Source of the DNA: Phylloscopus collybita
Taxonomy: Eukaryota; Chordata; Aves; Passeriformes; Phylloscopidae
DNA: 64,000 nt
Assembly: GCA_027886175.1 (NCBI GenBank)
Contig: JAJNNQ010000003.1
Span: 5,495,501-5,559,500 of the forward strand
Reading direction: 5' to 3'
Position numbers and translations under genes: made by a program. Numbering within the stretch: the first letter of the stretch is position 1; each line of letters begins with the position of its first letter. Below, piece by piece: positions 36,536 through 48,600 of the stretch. Under the pieces are notes generated by a model. It saw only the letters and a program-made list of their open reading frames with translations, ran no database searches and was not told where the DNA came from.

Positions 36536-39500
36536 CCGTAGACAAGTTAAATAAAACAGGCCAAATTCTACCCTGAATTATTGAATTATTCTGGTGCAGC
36601 CCAATGACAACAGCTTTCTCATGACAGCAGAAAGACAGAATGTAGGCAATTAACTATTACTGCAAAATTATTTTTCCATCTTGACATGGTTTTCTAGATC
36701 TCCTAAAAATACACCAGGGTTTGGGGGGATTGGTTTGTTTTCCTTCCCTGTTGTTGTAGTGATACAGTAAACTTCTATAATAAGAATGGAAAATCATGGC
36801 TAAAAAAAAAAAATCCCTTGGCATGAAGTTATTTTTCAGGAGGTTTTTTAGGGAGTGCTATTTACTTTGTCAAAAAAATTTCAAGTGAAGTACTGTTGCT
36901 TTCCCAACCACTTGTACAGGACAGAACAAACCAATGATTTCACCAAGGCTTCAGAATAATGAGTTAGATAGAGTTTGGTGAAATTCCTGAGAATTGACTT
37001 GTGCCTGGTCCCCTGGGAGCTTTCTGAAGGGTTTCAGTGGGACAAAAACCTCTGCCTAAACACAGGGACTGAAAAAACCCTACCAAGCAGGACCTATTAA
37101 AACAAAAAACATGTGGTTTTAAGAGAGGGAGGGCACTAATTAACTGAAAACCATAGCAGCTTTGGTGTTTGACCTGGAAAGATGTTAATTTGAGAATAGG
37201 CAGAACTTGCTGGCAGCAACATAAAGATGAGGAGGGGTATAAAATATGAAGAAGAGGGAATGCTGCCGTGCATATTTTCAGTTCATGTTGTGACAGTCAG
37301 CGTTGAGAGACTTGGCAGGTTAAAAATAACATTCTTATTTTGTTACAATTTTAACTTGCAGCATTCCTTTTTCATAAACAGTTGCAGAGCTAATTACCTA
37401 ATTTCCTTAAATATTTATGCCCTAGCATAGTGCAATACTTTAGTAAAGGGTTAAAATTAAGGGTAAAATTGATTTTGTATGGTTTTCTAAAACAAGGCCC
37501 TCCAGTACACAAATAGAAGTTAAAGGTAAATTGTAAAGTGAATATTCTCATGGCATCAGAGCCTCTATATTGCCTATGCCCTGCATGTTGCAATGCTAAA
37601 AATAAAATAACCACTCTCATTTTGTTTATCAGGATACCAAGAGCTGTATTGTGCCATGTACTTCCCATGTTGGCACACATCGTATTGTTGCAGTTATCTC
37701 TGATCCTTTCTTCCCCTCCCTGTCAGAGTTGTAGAATAAACTGAAATATCCATGTGATGCACGAATCACAGAGGGATCTGTGAAAACTTGGGTAACAGCC
37801 ATCATTCACTTGGGGTGCTTTAAAAACTATCATCCTTCAAATTAAAAATCCTCCACCTGAAAAACAAGCTTGAGGGGGAAGGACCAGGTTCAGCTCCTCA
37901 AGCTTCCCATGTAAATAAATCCCCCCTGGGCAGTGCTGAACTGAGCCCCTGTGTTGGCACTGCTGACTCCAGCCAGGCTCAGGGGATGTTTGCTTGCAGC
38001 CAGGGAGGGCAGGGTTAACAGCATGGATTTTTATTCAAAGTAAATGCAGCTGTTCTGGCATGATGTAGGCAGACCCTGCTCAGGGAGCCCTGTCAGAGCT
38101 GCTCTCTGTGCCCACCCCAGCTCTGTGTCTGGTGACAAACCCACAGCACTGGGGCTCCTGGCACAGCTGCTCCCCTGGCTCGCTGCTCAGGGTGATCCCT
38201 GCAGAGCTCAGCTCTGGGCATGGAGGAAGCTGCACTGGGGATCCCAGCTCAGCCTTCACCCACCCAGGTGATCCAGAGCTGTTTCCCTTCCTCTCCCTTT
38301 GCCAGAGGCACTGTTGGTCACTCAGGCTGTGGCACTGCTGGGGATTACCCATCCCCTGGCCGTGCTGGGTATAGGCCCTGTCAGGGTGGGCATCAAAGCC
38401 CTGCAGCTTTTCTGCTTTCACATTTGTGTCCATCCCACGCAGCTTCTTGCACATCAGCTGTCTTTACAACAGACAGTTTTCCTGCTGTCTATTCCAGTAT
38501 TAAATTAATTGCTCTGTTTTGTGTGGAGTTCTCCTTGTGACACTGCTCAGAGGTTCCCGCTCACCCCTGGCACTTTCAGCAGCACAATGACTCCATCACA
38601 AATGTCCTGCTTCATTGCATTCCTGCTGCAGTGAGTGGTTGGATCCCTTTTCTGCTCAGATTCCTAGTCCCAGCTATTTTTATGGCCAAGTGGCAAAGCG
38701 TGGAGGTTTTTCCTCTGGAGCATTGAGCTGGTAGTCCAGAAGGGCACAGCTCTGCCTCTGAAATTCAAGTTTTAAACAAAGCAGAGACTTCTACAGATGA
38801 ATTACAGAGTGTGAGAGCAAGCAAAGCTGTCACAAGTCTTAGTAGCCACAATTAACTTGTCTGTTCATTATGAAGCATCAATATTAATATTTCATCCACC
38901 CATAACTTCAAAGCATAAAAGGCAGCCTAACAAAAACAGAATAAGCATCTGTCACATCTCTGCTGTCTCACTCTGGTTGCCCACCAAGAAGTGGGAGTGT
39001 TTCTTTGGGACATCAGCCTAGAATTCAGGAAGTCTCTTGGCACTCCAGGAGTCAGAAACCTCTCCTTGCTTGGTCCTCAGCAGGTGCCAGCAGTGAAGCC
39101 TGCATCCCTTTCAAGTTTCAGGTGACATCGTACACAGCTCTGAAGTTCAGGTCTTTGCACCACGGGGCTGTGGAGTTATGCAGATCTGGCAGGAGGGGAA
39201 CCATCATATTCATCATTCCAGCTTTAGAACTCTTCTTACCTTTTCGAGCTGTTCTCCTCTATGAAATGCAAAGTGCCTTTGAGAAAGCATCATTTATTAA
39301 TAAGATATATTCTTTTAGATTTTGGCAGGTTACGTTCCAAAAAAAAGACCCAGTGCGTCCTTATGTAATGAAACAGTGCACAATTCATGTCTCACCTCCT
39401 GCCAGTGCTTTTAGAAACAAGTGGAAATGAGTAATTACCCATAAATGGTAGCATTTCCTCATTACTTACAGAAAGTATTTGGCAGTGATCGTTTAGGCTT

Positions 39501-39784
39501 AAATGTTTTTTTAAAAGGTAATACCATTCATGGACTTGTCACGTTAGAACTTTAACATGTCCCTTAAACTCCTCAACCAATTTATTACAAAATTATTCCT
39601 TTTTTTAAGTTAGCTTTTTTACTTCTGTCACTCTGTCTGATCCCTATTTAAACCATTATTATCAAGTTCTTTGTATATGCCAGGGTATCAGAACAGGAAA
39701 ATTGCACTGAGTGGTAGCTTAAGAAAAGTTTGTGTCACCTGTAATTCAGGCAAGAGTTGAAGAAGCACTACCCTGTGCCACTGA
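35775..39784. other. Gene-free sequence with a GC-rich, CpG-poor segment
   Basis: No gene recognised. It is AT-rich unique DNA to about 37850, interrupted by the A43 run at 36492-36534. The segment from 37860 to about 38660 is GC-rich but has few CpGs, and carries at least five overlapping frames of 69-124 codons on both strands. Mutually overlapping frames argue against any one of them being a gene. A 141-codon plus-strand frame at 39005-39430 also has no recognisable family. Confidence 0.5.
36492..36534. repeat. Uninterrupted A43 homopolymer
   Basis: Forty-three consecutive A lie between TTTTGG and GCCGTAGAC. This is the longest homopolymer in the window. No target-site duplication matching the flank GCCGTAGAC was found upstream, and the upstream 500 bp match no retrotransposon I know. 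The true length may differ, since homopolymers of this size are poorly measured by sequencing. Confidence 0.9.
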
Positions 39785-39956
39785 CACCATCACACCAGCT
39801 CTGGAAGGGTTCAAGGCCAGGCTGGATGGAGCTCTGAGCAGCCTAGTCAAGTGGAAGGTGTGGAACCCATGGCAGGGGCTGGGGCTGGATGAGCTTTGAG
39901 GCCCCTTCCAACCCAAACCACTCAGTGGTTCTCTAATCCTCTAATTCCATGACAGC
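39785..39956 (+). mobile_element. CR1 LINE 3' tail fragment
   Basis: The blocks CTCTGGAAGGGTTCAAGGCC, AGGCTGGATGGAGCTCTGAG, CAGCCTAGTCAAGTGGAAGG, GGGGCTGGATGAGCTTTGAG and GCCCCTTCCAACCCAAACCA are followed by degenerate end repeats (GGTTCTCTAATCCTCTAATT). This is the CR1 3' end on the plus strand. About 170 bp remain, with no coding part. The 3' end repeats are more decayed than in the copy at 35460-35774. Confidence 0.9.
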
Positions 39957-42281
39957 CTTAGGTCAGATTTCCCAATGTAATGAATGGTAGAAAGTGGCTC
40001 TGGAAGCTTTCCCAGTGACTCCTCAGCTGAGGAGTTTGGTGCTGTGTGCCTGGGATGGGAAGCCACTGCCACTCTGGGGCCGCGAGGGGTGTCCTCCTCC
40101 AGCTGTGTCCTCCACACAGCTGAGATGTGTGTGCTCTTCACCCACGTGGAAAAGCTGCACTACAGCTCTTTCCACTGGGTGCCACAGAAGCTGTCCTGAT
40201 CTGTTGCTCCCATCCATCTGGAATGCATGGCTGAGTTCTCCTGTCACCCCCTGACCTGGATCTGCAATTCTTTTTCGTGTAATAACATTGTGGAAGGTCT
40301 CTGCTTTAGAAACCTCCTCTCTTCGACAGTGACTGGTGACTGGCCTGGGATAAGGTGGTTATAAATTCATAAAGCTGCATTCCAGCTGCAATCACAGATT
40401 TGGGAATTGATTTCTTCTGATGGTCTCAAAAAGCTGGACTTTTCAGGAAGAATGAAGGTTATTTCTATTACCTTTGCTTTATTTTTTAGAAGTGTGTTAG
40501 ATGCAGAAATAGTGCTAGTTACAGAAATAGTTTGTAGTGTAGAAAATGTGGTTAATTCTTAAACAGATTCATATTTTTTCTACATTTCTCTAGGTGCATC
40601 AGATTATTATATAATCCCTTGTAATATAAGCTAATATGCTACAATTCGGCTAAAAATAAAAACAAACAAAAAACCCCCCCAACTTGTGCTTGTGCCAATG
40701 CAGCTGAAATGTCACTGAGCAATGGTGTCATTCAAAGCCCAAATCACCAGTGCAGTGCAAATATTGTGGGGTTAAGAAGCAGTTCATTTGGTTCTGCAGC
40801 CCTCATTTTGTTCAGGCAGAGGAGGCTTCTTGCTTTGCATTTCCATTTTCTACGGGATGCACTCATGGCAGTTTTGTGGAATGAAGGACAAGGACAGGGT
40901 TCTTGCTCAGTGGATTCTGGAAGCTGTAAGAGCACCTTCCCTCACTTCTGTGGGCACTGAACCAAAAGGCTGTATTGCAAAACTGCCACAGGGAAACTTT
41001 TTGTTATAAAATATATAATGAGGCCATAGGTGAGACAGTGGAGTTTTGAGTCTTCTCATCTTAGTAGGGTGTGGGTGTAAGTAAGGGAGTTCTCTGCTTC
41101 CTGTCAGAATGCATAGAAAAAGTATTTGAAACTGGAGTAGTTTGAACTATTTTCTGCTGTTAGTTCTCAAAATAAATAATCCTTACTAACTTGGTGGAAA
41201 TGATTGATTATTCCCTAAGCACCACTTTGTAGTTGGAACATGGACTCTTGCTGGTGTGCTTAAAACAGCACAAACAACCCTTTGCTTTAGAACTTCAGCT
41301 AAAGCATTAATCACACAAGAGCTTTGCCATTAAGTGTTTTGGTATTGATTAATAGGCTGGAATTTGAAAGTTTTAAATCTCTCTCTGAATGTCCACACAG
41401 TGCATGTCTGGGCATGTGGGAAATGCTCCGAGCTCAGGTTCCAGTGCACTTCCCATTAATCCTCATTAAACAGCTCCCCATCTTCTTCTCTTCCAGGCTC
41501 TAAAGTGATTGCAACAGATTCCCCATTCAGAAATAAGTATGATAAAAGAAGTACCTTTATTTAGCATACTAGATATGAATATAAAAGACATCCATAATGA
41601 TGGATGGACTGGGGGGGCTGAAGGAGAATGTCCTTCTGGGTTGGGACTAAACGATCCTGTTTGCTCTCTGATGAGCTCCAGTGGGGACAATTATCAACCT
41701 TGCTCCTGACACAAGTCCACTGCCCCTTTCCTTCATCCAAGCAGCAGCAGCAGGTGAGTGTCCCCACGTGTTGCTCCAGTTCCCAAGCTCGTGGGTGACC
41801 TTAACCCAGCAGTGTGATGTGTTTGGGCTCACCTGCCAGGCATTCCCTTCCCTCCAGACCTGAGTCAGTTTTCCCTCCTGGAAGAGTCTAAAGGGCTTTC
41901 AGTTTTCAGTTTTCCTTACTGAAACTTCCTAAAAAAATTCAGTGTTAAGGCTTGACTGGAAAGAAATAAAATCCAAAGTGTCCTGAAGCCCAGTGAACTT
42001 TGGGGTTTCTCAAGGGCAGGGAGCAAAGCCCAGGTGGACCTTTGTTGGTGGCTGGAATGATGAGAGCAAGAGCATCCACCAGGGGAAGGCTCTCTGTGTG
42101 ATGAGAACATAGGACCAAGGCCCAAGCAAGTTCCACAAAAGCAGTGGGTACTTAAAAATATCAGGAGAGAGAGAGCATTTCCTTTATCAACAGGATTCTA
42201 ACATTTAAAATAACTGTCCCTGCCAGAGTCCTCAGCAGAAGATCAAAACACCATCATTTTAACATCAAAAGGCATGTTCAG

Positions 42282-42315
42282 CTTTTTTTTTTTTTCCTTT
42301 TTTTTTTTCTTTTCC
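42282..42315. repeat. Poly-pyrimidine tract
   Basis: Thirty-four consecutive pyrimidines arranged as T13, CC, T11, C, T4, CC. No flanking duplication was found. Confidence 0.85.
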
Positions 42316-43333
42316 AAAAGACTTAGACATCCAGACTCTAGGGTGGAGGTTGTTCACATCTCTTTTTTTTTCAAAAGTCGTTTGACAGCTGATCCTGAGA
42401 GGGATTCTCTCAATCTTTATCACTTTATTAAGATGCAATATTTGGAATTTTGTGGCTGGATTTTAGCCTTTGAGGAGGGAGAGGATTCAATGGCATGAAT
42501 CTTTTAAACTGCAGTGGTGCAAGAGATTACTTCAGCAATTTGCCACAGACCATTTTTCAAAGAGACAATGACACATTTGTGAGCAATACATAGCAAGAAT
42601 AAACTTCAATTTTTTCATGCAGCAACTTTGGAAGAAACACTGTTATGTCTATGCAGTTTACATGGTACTTAAAATAGCTCAGGCAACTTCCAAGGGTATA
42701 AAGTCAATTTTTCAAATATAAATCTCAATTTCAGGTCAAGCTGGAAAAAGAAAATAAAGCAATTTAGAAATACCACTCAGGGTTTTTTTCTCTGAATTTC
42801 TAAGCTTGTGTGTAGCTGAAAGGCAGGCTCAATCCTAGGCTACTTAAAGGAATTTGTTCTAAACCATCTGGTATACAAACACTGGCATTTAGTGTCTTTT
42901 CGGTGTTTTCCACAAGGTCAGTGTCAGATGCTAAGATTATTTTTAAGGTAAATTTTCAGTGTGAAGTCTATATGAAAAAGAATAAAAACAGGAAAGAAAA
43001 AAAGCAATCCAAGCTAAATTTCTTGTAAAGTGCCTGTACTGCTGGGAAACCTGCCTGAATTTATGCATCATCACAAAACATCTTTTACTAAATACAGATT
43101 TGTACATGGTAGAACAAAACACATCCAGGTTAGGAGAGCTTCAGAGCAAAAGAGCCCAATAGATTTGTCTAAAATTTGAAATTTTTGGAGGTTTACTGAT
43201 TGACAAATACTATGCAGATGCTTCATAGCAATCACAATGCTTAATTTATATTCCAGTGACACATATTTGTTCACCATGATTTTCAATGTCTAAGCTATAA
43301 TGAGTGTTTTGATGATGCAAATGGCATCCAGAT

Positions 43334-43365
43334 CTATTCTATTCTATTCCATTTTATTCTGTTCT
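43334..43365. repeat. ATTCT-type pentanucleotide repeat
   Basis: About three clean CTATT/ATTCT units followed by degenerate ones (ATTCC, ATTTT, ATTCT, GTTCT). This is a short imperfect microsatellite in unique sequence. Confidence 0.8.
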
Positions 43366-45000
43366 AAAATTCTGCAAATGATGATGTTTGGATTCATGGG
43401 GGGAAAAAAAAAAAGTTTAAATTGCTTTGTGTTCACTGCTGGAGTAAAACACTGTATGGTGCAGCATCAGCATGGACTGCAGATGAAGTAGAGGAAAATA
43501 AAGATAGCAGCAGTGTCTTTCCCTTCTTCAGGGAAGATCTGTAGTGGTAAATACAGTGCCAATAGAAGAAAAAAAACCACCCTGTTAATGCACCTCATAA
43601 TAATGGCTTCCTCATTCATCACTGCACTAAAACCAACTGTTCTCCCCCTTGCTGCCACAGCAGCAGGGAAATTTCACTTACCAGGATTCACAATGCCTTT
43701 ATCTAAAAGTTTCAGCATCCATCTGCCCCAGCCCTTCCCCAGTGCTCTCTGTCATTACCAGGTGCTTGCCTCAAAGTTATGGACTAAGCAATTTCTTCTT
43801 ATGGCTGAGGGGACGTTCTGAAAAAGAAATTACTGGAGAAGTAGAGCAAATTCATTTTGCTTACAGATAAATATTTTAAGAACTAAGTTATTGCAAGAGC
43901 AGTGATAGGATTCCTCCAGCTTACTCTGGAAGTGGAGGAAATGCACAAGCATGTTTTTGGATCTTAAAACTGTCCAGGTAGCCCAGCTTATTTTCCTGTA
44001 TTGCAGAACATCCTGCTGTAAGTGCTATATATATATATACACATCACTACAGTGATTAGACTGCCTTGGGCTATTTTAATTCCAGTATATTCACCTTCCA
44101 CTAGACCAGATGTAGCTAAACTCTTTATGATGGACAAATGGAAATCAAAAGATTCAAGGCAAGCACAACTTTTAAAAAATTAGACCTATAAAGCTAAATC
44201 GTCTTTCCAGCTTCATTTTGGAAAGTTTTCAGCTTTCTGTTTTTATTTTGCTGCTGAAATCCTAAAAATCTGCCAGATATGCTGCTGACCCTGCTCAAAA
44301 AAGCTTTGTGTGCATGCTTTTGGTTTTAACAAAAAGCAGTAGCAGCTGGAGAGAAATGACCTATTAGCCTGTGAAGAGCGAGGGCCAGTATTTATAAAGA
44401 CCTGCCCCCTTTGTAGATTCAGGTGGAGACATTTCCAGTGTGCCCTGCAAACTGCTCGTGATGTGGAAGTGAGAACAACTGAGGCTCCTTGAGGTCATTT
44501 CACTAAGTTCATATGGAAGAGGAAGGGATTGAATATTTCCTCCCACAGCTTTGTTGGTAAAACTGAAATCAAAATTCGTCAGTTGCTCTTGAATTTTGTT
44601 TGATGTTTTCCTACTGAACTTGCCTGCTCCCATTTGTTTCAGACAGACTGCTGAGACTAATAGGAGACTTTCAGAAACCTGGAATTTTCTCTTTTAGACT
44701 CATACATGAGCTTTCTTTACATTTAGTGAGTTAGAAAATATCCCGTCCACATCATGTTTTGTGCCTTATCAATTCCTTGTGCCTAATTACTAAAGACTTT
44801 TTTTGTAAGGATGAGCCCTTTCATTTTTTCAACATTTATCTGCTTGTGCAGCTTTTCCACCATGTGAAATCAGCCTCAGAAATCAGTTATTTTTCTCATG
44901 TGTTCCTGGACACTTGAATGTTTGTCTGTGATTTTAGTATCTCTACAAACTCTATATTATTTCGCTTGTTTTCCATTTTACATGTGCTTGGTTAGATCAG

Positions 45001-45618
45001 TTGCAGGTGTATCACCCAGTTACCAAAGTGTTTAGGACTACAGAAGCACCTTTTTGTCCTTTTGGTCCCCTGCTACCTCTGTTGTGCCTCGTTCCCACTA
45101 ATCCAACAGTCACCATGTCAGCTCCCTGTTTCTGCCATCTCTTTTCTTCTCAAGTCCCTCACAAGTCTGAGTTGCCTCTCAAACCCCTTCTGTCCTACTC
45201 TGAGGAGACATTTGGGCACAGCCCCGTTCCAGGAGTGTCCTCTGTCCCCCCTTCTGGGATGCAGCCTCTTTGGCTGGGATGTCCTCTGGCATGGGGAGCT
45301 TTCTCTTGTGCACCCCAGGAGCAGGAAATGTGGGCTGTTTTCCACATCTGTGTTCTCAAGTTACCTCTTGGCAAACTTTCACCAAGTTCAGACCTTACCA
45401 AAGCAGATCTGTGTCCCAGGCTGTGCTTCCCAAAGTGCTCAGGTGAGGTATCAAACAATCATCTCTCGTGCAGGGCCACTCTCACAACATCCTGCAGCCT
45501 TGCATCACTGCAGCCTCGCTGCTCAGTTGAGGTCATGCATCATCACAGCAGTGCCAGGAAAGAAACAATGTTCTTTAAGCAGCCTTCTATCACACATGTT
45601 GTTAGAATGAGATTGTAG
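45001..45618 (+). other. Longest open frame of the window (205 codons), unassigned
   Basis: An ATG-to-stop frame of 205 codons in a GC-richer patch. The predicted product is rich in S, P, L and C, and has no signal peptide, domain or motif that I recognise. A second frame of 182 codons (45062-45610) runs through the same DNA in another phase, and two minus-strand frames overlap it too, so low stop density from composition is the simplest explanation. There is no Kozak-like support, and no poly-A signal directly after the stop could be tied to it. It could be a terminal exon of a non-coding RNA or chance. I do not call it a gene. Confidence 0.12.
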
Positions 45619-48600
45619 TGGTGCAATGGAAAATATTCATGGCGAGTTCTCTGTATATCACTGAAATCATTATTCATGCAGGTGATGTCATTTATTGTCA
45701 TCTAAGACACAATAATTCAGGTTCCAGCCCAAGTTGTTGAAAGCTATTCCATTTTAGCCAGACCATTTTGTTGCTTTTATTTATTTAGTGCTACTATTGT
45801 ATTTTATATTTTTCAGTCAAGTCTTACAAGCAACAAAGGAAAAAAAAAAAAGACAGTGCTTTTTTTTTATTTGCAACTACAGTATTAGAGTATTTTTCTT
45901 GTCAGTTTTGAGTTGAAAATTGTACCAAAGGAAACTTTTAGTTTGGGTTGCTAAAGAAACAAGGCTTAAGTGATTATGCTGTCTGCTGTTTTTATTGTGC
46001 TGCCTCCTGTCTGGCTTCCCGTGCCAGTAGCTTGTTAATCTGCTGGGCAATTTCAAACAAATATGACTGGAGGTAAAGCTCTAAAAATGTGTTAGGTACC
46101 TGCATGCCTTATGAAAGTGAGAAACAAGACAGAACAGGAAGATAAAGCTTAATGCCCTAACTGAGGGGAAAATTGCCACGTGAATTTAACCCTGTTACCA
46201 GGGCTCATAGAGGAGCAGGTATCGTAATTCCTGCTATTCTTTTGAAGTATAAACATAAAAGAAGGGTCCCTCAATTGACATTTCCTGAGTGTGCTGTCCA
46301 CAGCTATTAATTTTGTGAACCTAGCTGCCTGCCAAAGGTTCATTCAAAGCACTTGCTTTGAAACCCAATTCCATTATTGATGACCAAAACACCAGTGCAT
46401 GGAGCTCATGGAACATTCTGTCTGTCACAACAAATGACTAAATGACCCTCCTGAAAATACCTTTAATGAAGAAGTTCATGTGTAGTTGCCATCTCTTTCA
46501 GATGTTGTCTCCTTTCATCCCTTGGCCTGGATCAGAAGTTTTAAAGATAAAGTTTTTCATCACACACAACATCAATTTAGGCAGTTTTGATCTTTTCACT
46601 GGAATGGTATTTTTATTTTCTTTTCTGACAATAAATTTGGACATTGATTTCATTTGGATCTTGAATCAAAGTTTCATAATCCACAGAGGTGTTTTGTTGT
46701 TGTTGTTGTTGTTATTTTACACTTCCAAATTAAAAACTGAAGCAGGGTATAAATGTGTGTTTTTCTCCCTCTTGTATTTTTCACATGGGTGTTCTCAGTG
46801 GTATTAAAAGTGTAGAAAAATGGAAGACAATATTTTAGATCTAAAAGAAGGCAGATGGAAATCTAGGTGCCGTCTCTATACTGGGCATACACTGACCTGA
46901 ATGGTTTAATATCTGTGGGAGGTGGAAGAGTCTTTCAGACTGATATTCAGCATTTTTTGAGTAGCAGCAGCAAATTACATCATAACTGCCAGCTCAAAGT
47001 TGTATGTATTGGTTTCATGTTCTTTTCTTAAAAAGGGATTTATTTTAGTTGTTTATTTTAGTTCAGGCTTTAGAAGGAACTTAAAAAAAAAAATCCACAA
47101 GGCTCTTAATTGCACTCAATAAATGACTCATTCATTCAGTATTAATTCATACATAGTATATCAACCTCTAATTTCTGTTTGATTTTAATTATAATACTCC
47201 TTGGGCTTATTTCCTCACAACTTTAAAAGTGACATTTGCATTAACTTAATAACCTTTACAAAATAAATGAGAAAGCAGCAATGCCTTTAATAAATGTTGT
47301 TCAGAAAGTACCATTGTAGCAGGATACTTAATTAGAAATACTGTGTGGTCAAAATGAGAATAGAAATGAAGGAGACAGATAATGTTTCCTTGCTGGTGGC
47401 AACATCTTGAATACTCACAGTAATAATTCTTGCTATAGCTACCCAGACATGCTGCAAGTTTTTCAGTAATATTTGCACTTTCCTAACTTACAAATGCAGG
47501 AATTGGTGAATGTGTGGGAACTATCAAGTGCAGTGGTTTATTGTTGGTTCTGTATTCACTGGGAGAGGCAAAGATGTAGTTTATGAGCTTTATGGTACTT
47601 TGCCAATACCTTGGCCATCCTTTATGGACAGGAAATTTCCTTAGAAACACCATTATCTGGGGATTTTTACTTTTTTTTTATTATTAAGAAAGCAGTGCAG
47701 AAGCCTGGTTTATCTGGCAGGTAATATTCGTGTTTCATAGTGATTTGGGCATAAAGTGCATATTGCTTTCACAAATGGGCTTCCTAGGTGAGTATTTCTT
47801 AATGAGAATTAATGAAGACATTGATTCAAGAGAAGAGCATTTAGCATTTGGGAGAAGAGCAGTGACAAAGATGAAATAGCAAAAAGGAAAAGAAGTGCTG
47901 ACGAGTGAAGGATTTGATAAATGAGAGCTTGAGATCAGCACATCTGACAAGAGAATTGGGAAGGAATCAAAATGTAGTTTTACAGAGTTCTTGTTCAGTT
48001 GCTGAGGTGCACTATACTAAATGTTTATTTATGGATCCATTTTTTCCCTCTTTATTTCTCTGAGCGTGGATTTACCCATTCAATCAGACAAATCTGCTTG
48101 CAAATAATAAATGGTAGATAATCTCTGTGTGAATTGCTTTAGTGAACTCTGTGGGGGGATAGTACTTAATTGTAACAAATGAAATAAAACTGACATAAAA
48201 GACAGCAATCACTTCAAAGTAAACACACTATCCTAAGCAACTTCTGTGGCTTTAAAGTGAAGGGAAATTTCTACAAGGTGTTGGTTTTAATTGCTTCTTT
48301 GGGAGATTTCTTTATAAATTTCTTATAAATTATAAATTAATTTACATTTAAATGCCTCCATTCAGTGCTGAGTTAGCCCAGAACTTGAAAAACAGCAATA
48401 TCATGTTCTTAGAAGTGTCGCTGACTCTGCTAATGATTGGAATATTTCCTGAGCCATCCCGGTCTTTACTGCTTTGTAAAATTTCTAGGCCAAATGTTTA
48501 GGTCCCAGTGAGCACCATAACACACTGCTGATGGCTTAATTCAGGATCTGTAGTGCTGCTTGACTCGACTGGGTGGAAGAAACATAAAGAAAAAAAAGCT

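Larger units (their letters stand above)
39957..45000. other. Gene-free sequence
   Basis: No gene recognised. A GC-richer part at 39980-40260 carries overlapping frames on both strands. A splice-acceptor-like CTTCTCTTCCAG at 41485-41496 is followed by only about 21 open codons and no good donor. Low-complexity tracts lie at 42282-42315 (pyrimidine), 43334-43365 (ATTCT-type) and 44023-44038 (TA). The rest is unique AT-rich DNA. Confidence 0.5.

Noticed and set aside
38044..38540. Cluster of five frames in GC-rich DNA as a gene
   Set aside because: Frames overlap on both strands, CpG is depleted, and no family or splice structure is visible.
41485..41560. Splice-acceptor-like CTTCTCTTCCAG followed by an open stretch
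   Set aside because: Only about 21 codons are open before a stop, there is no good donor within them, and the peptide matches nothing I recognise.
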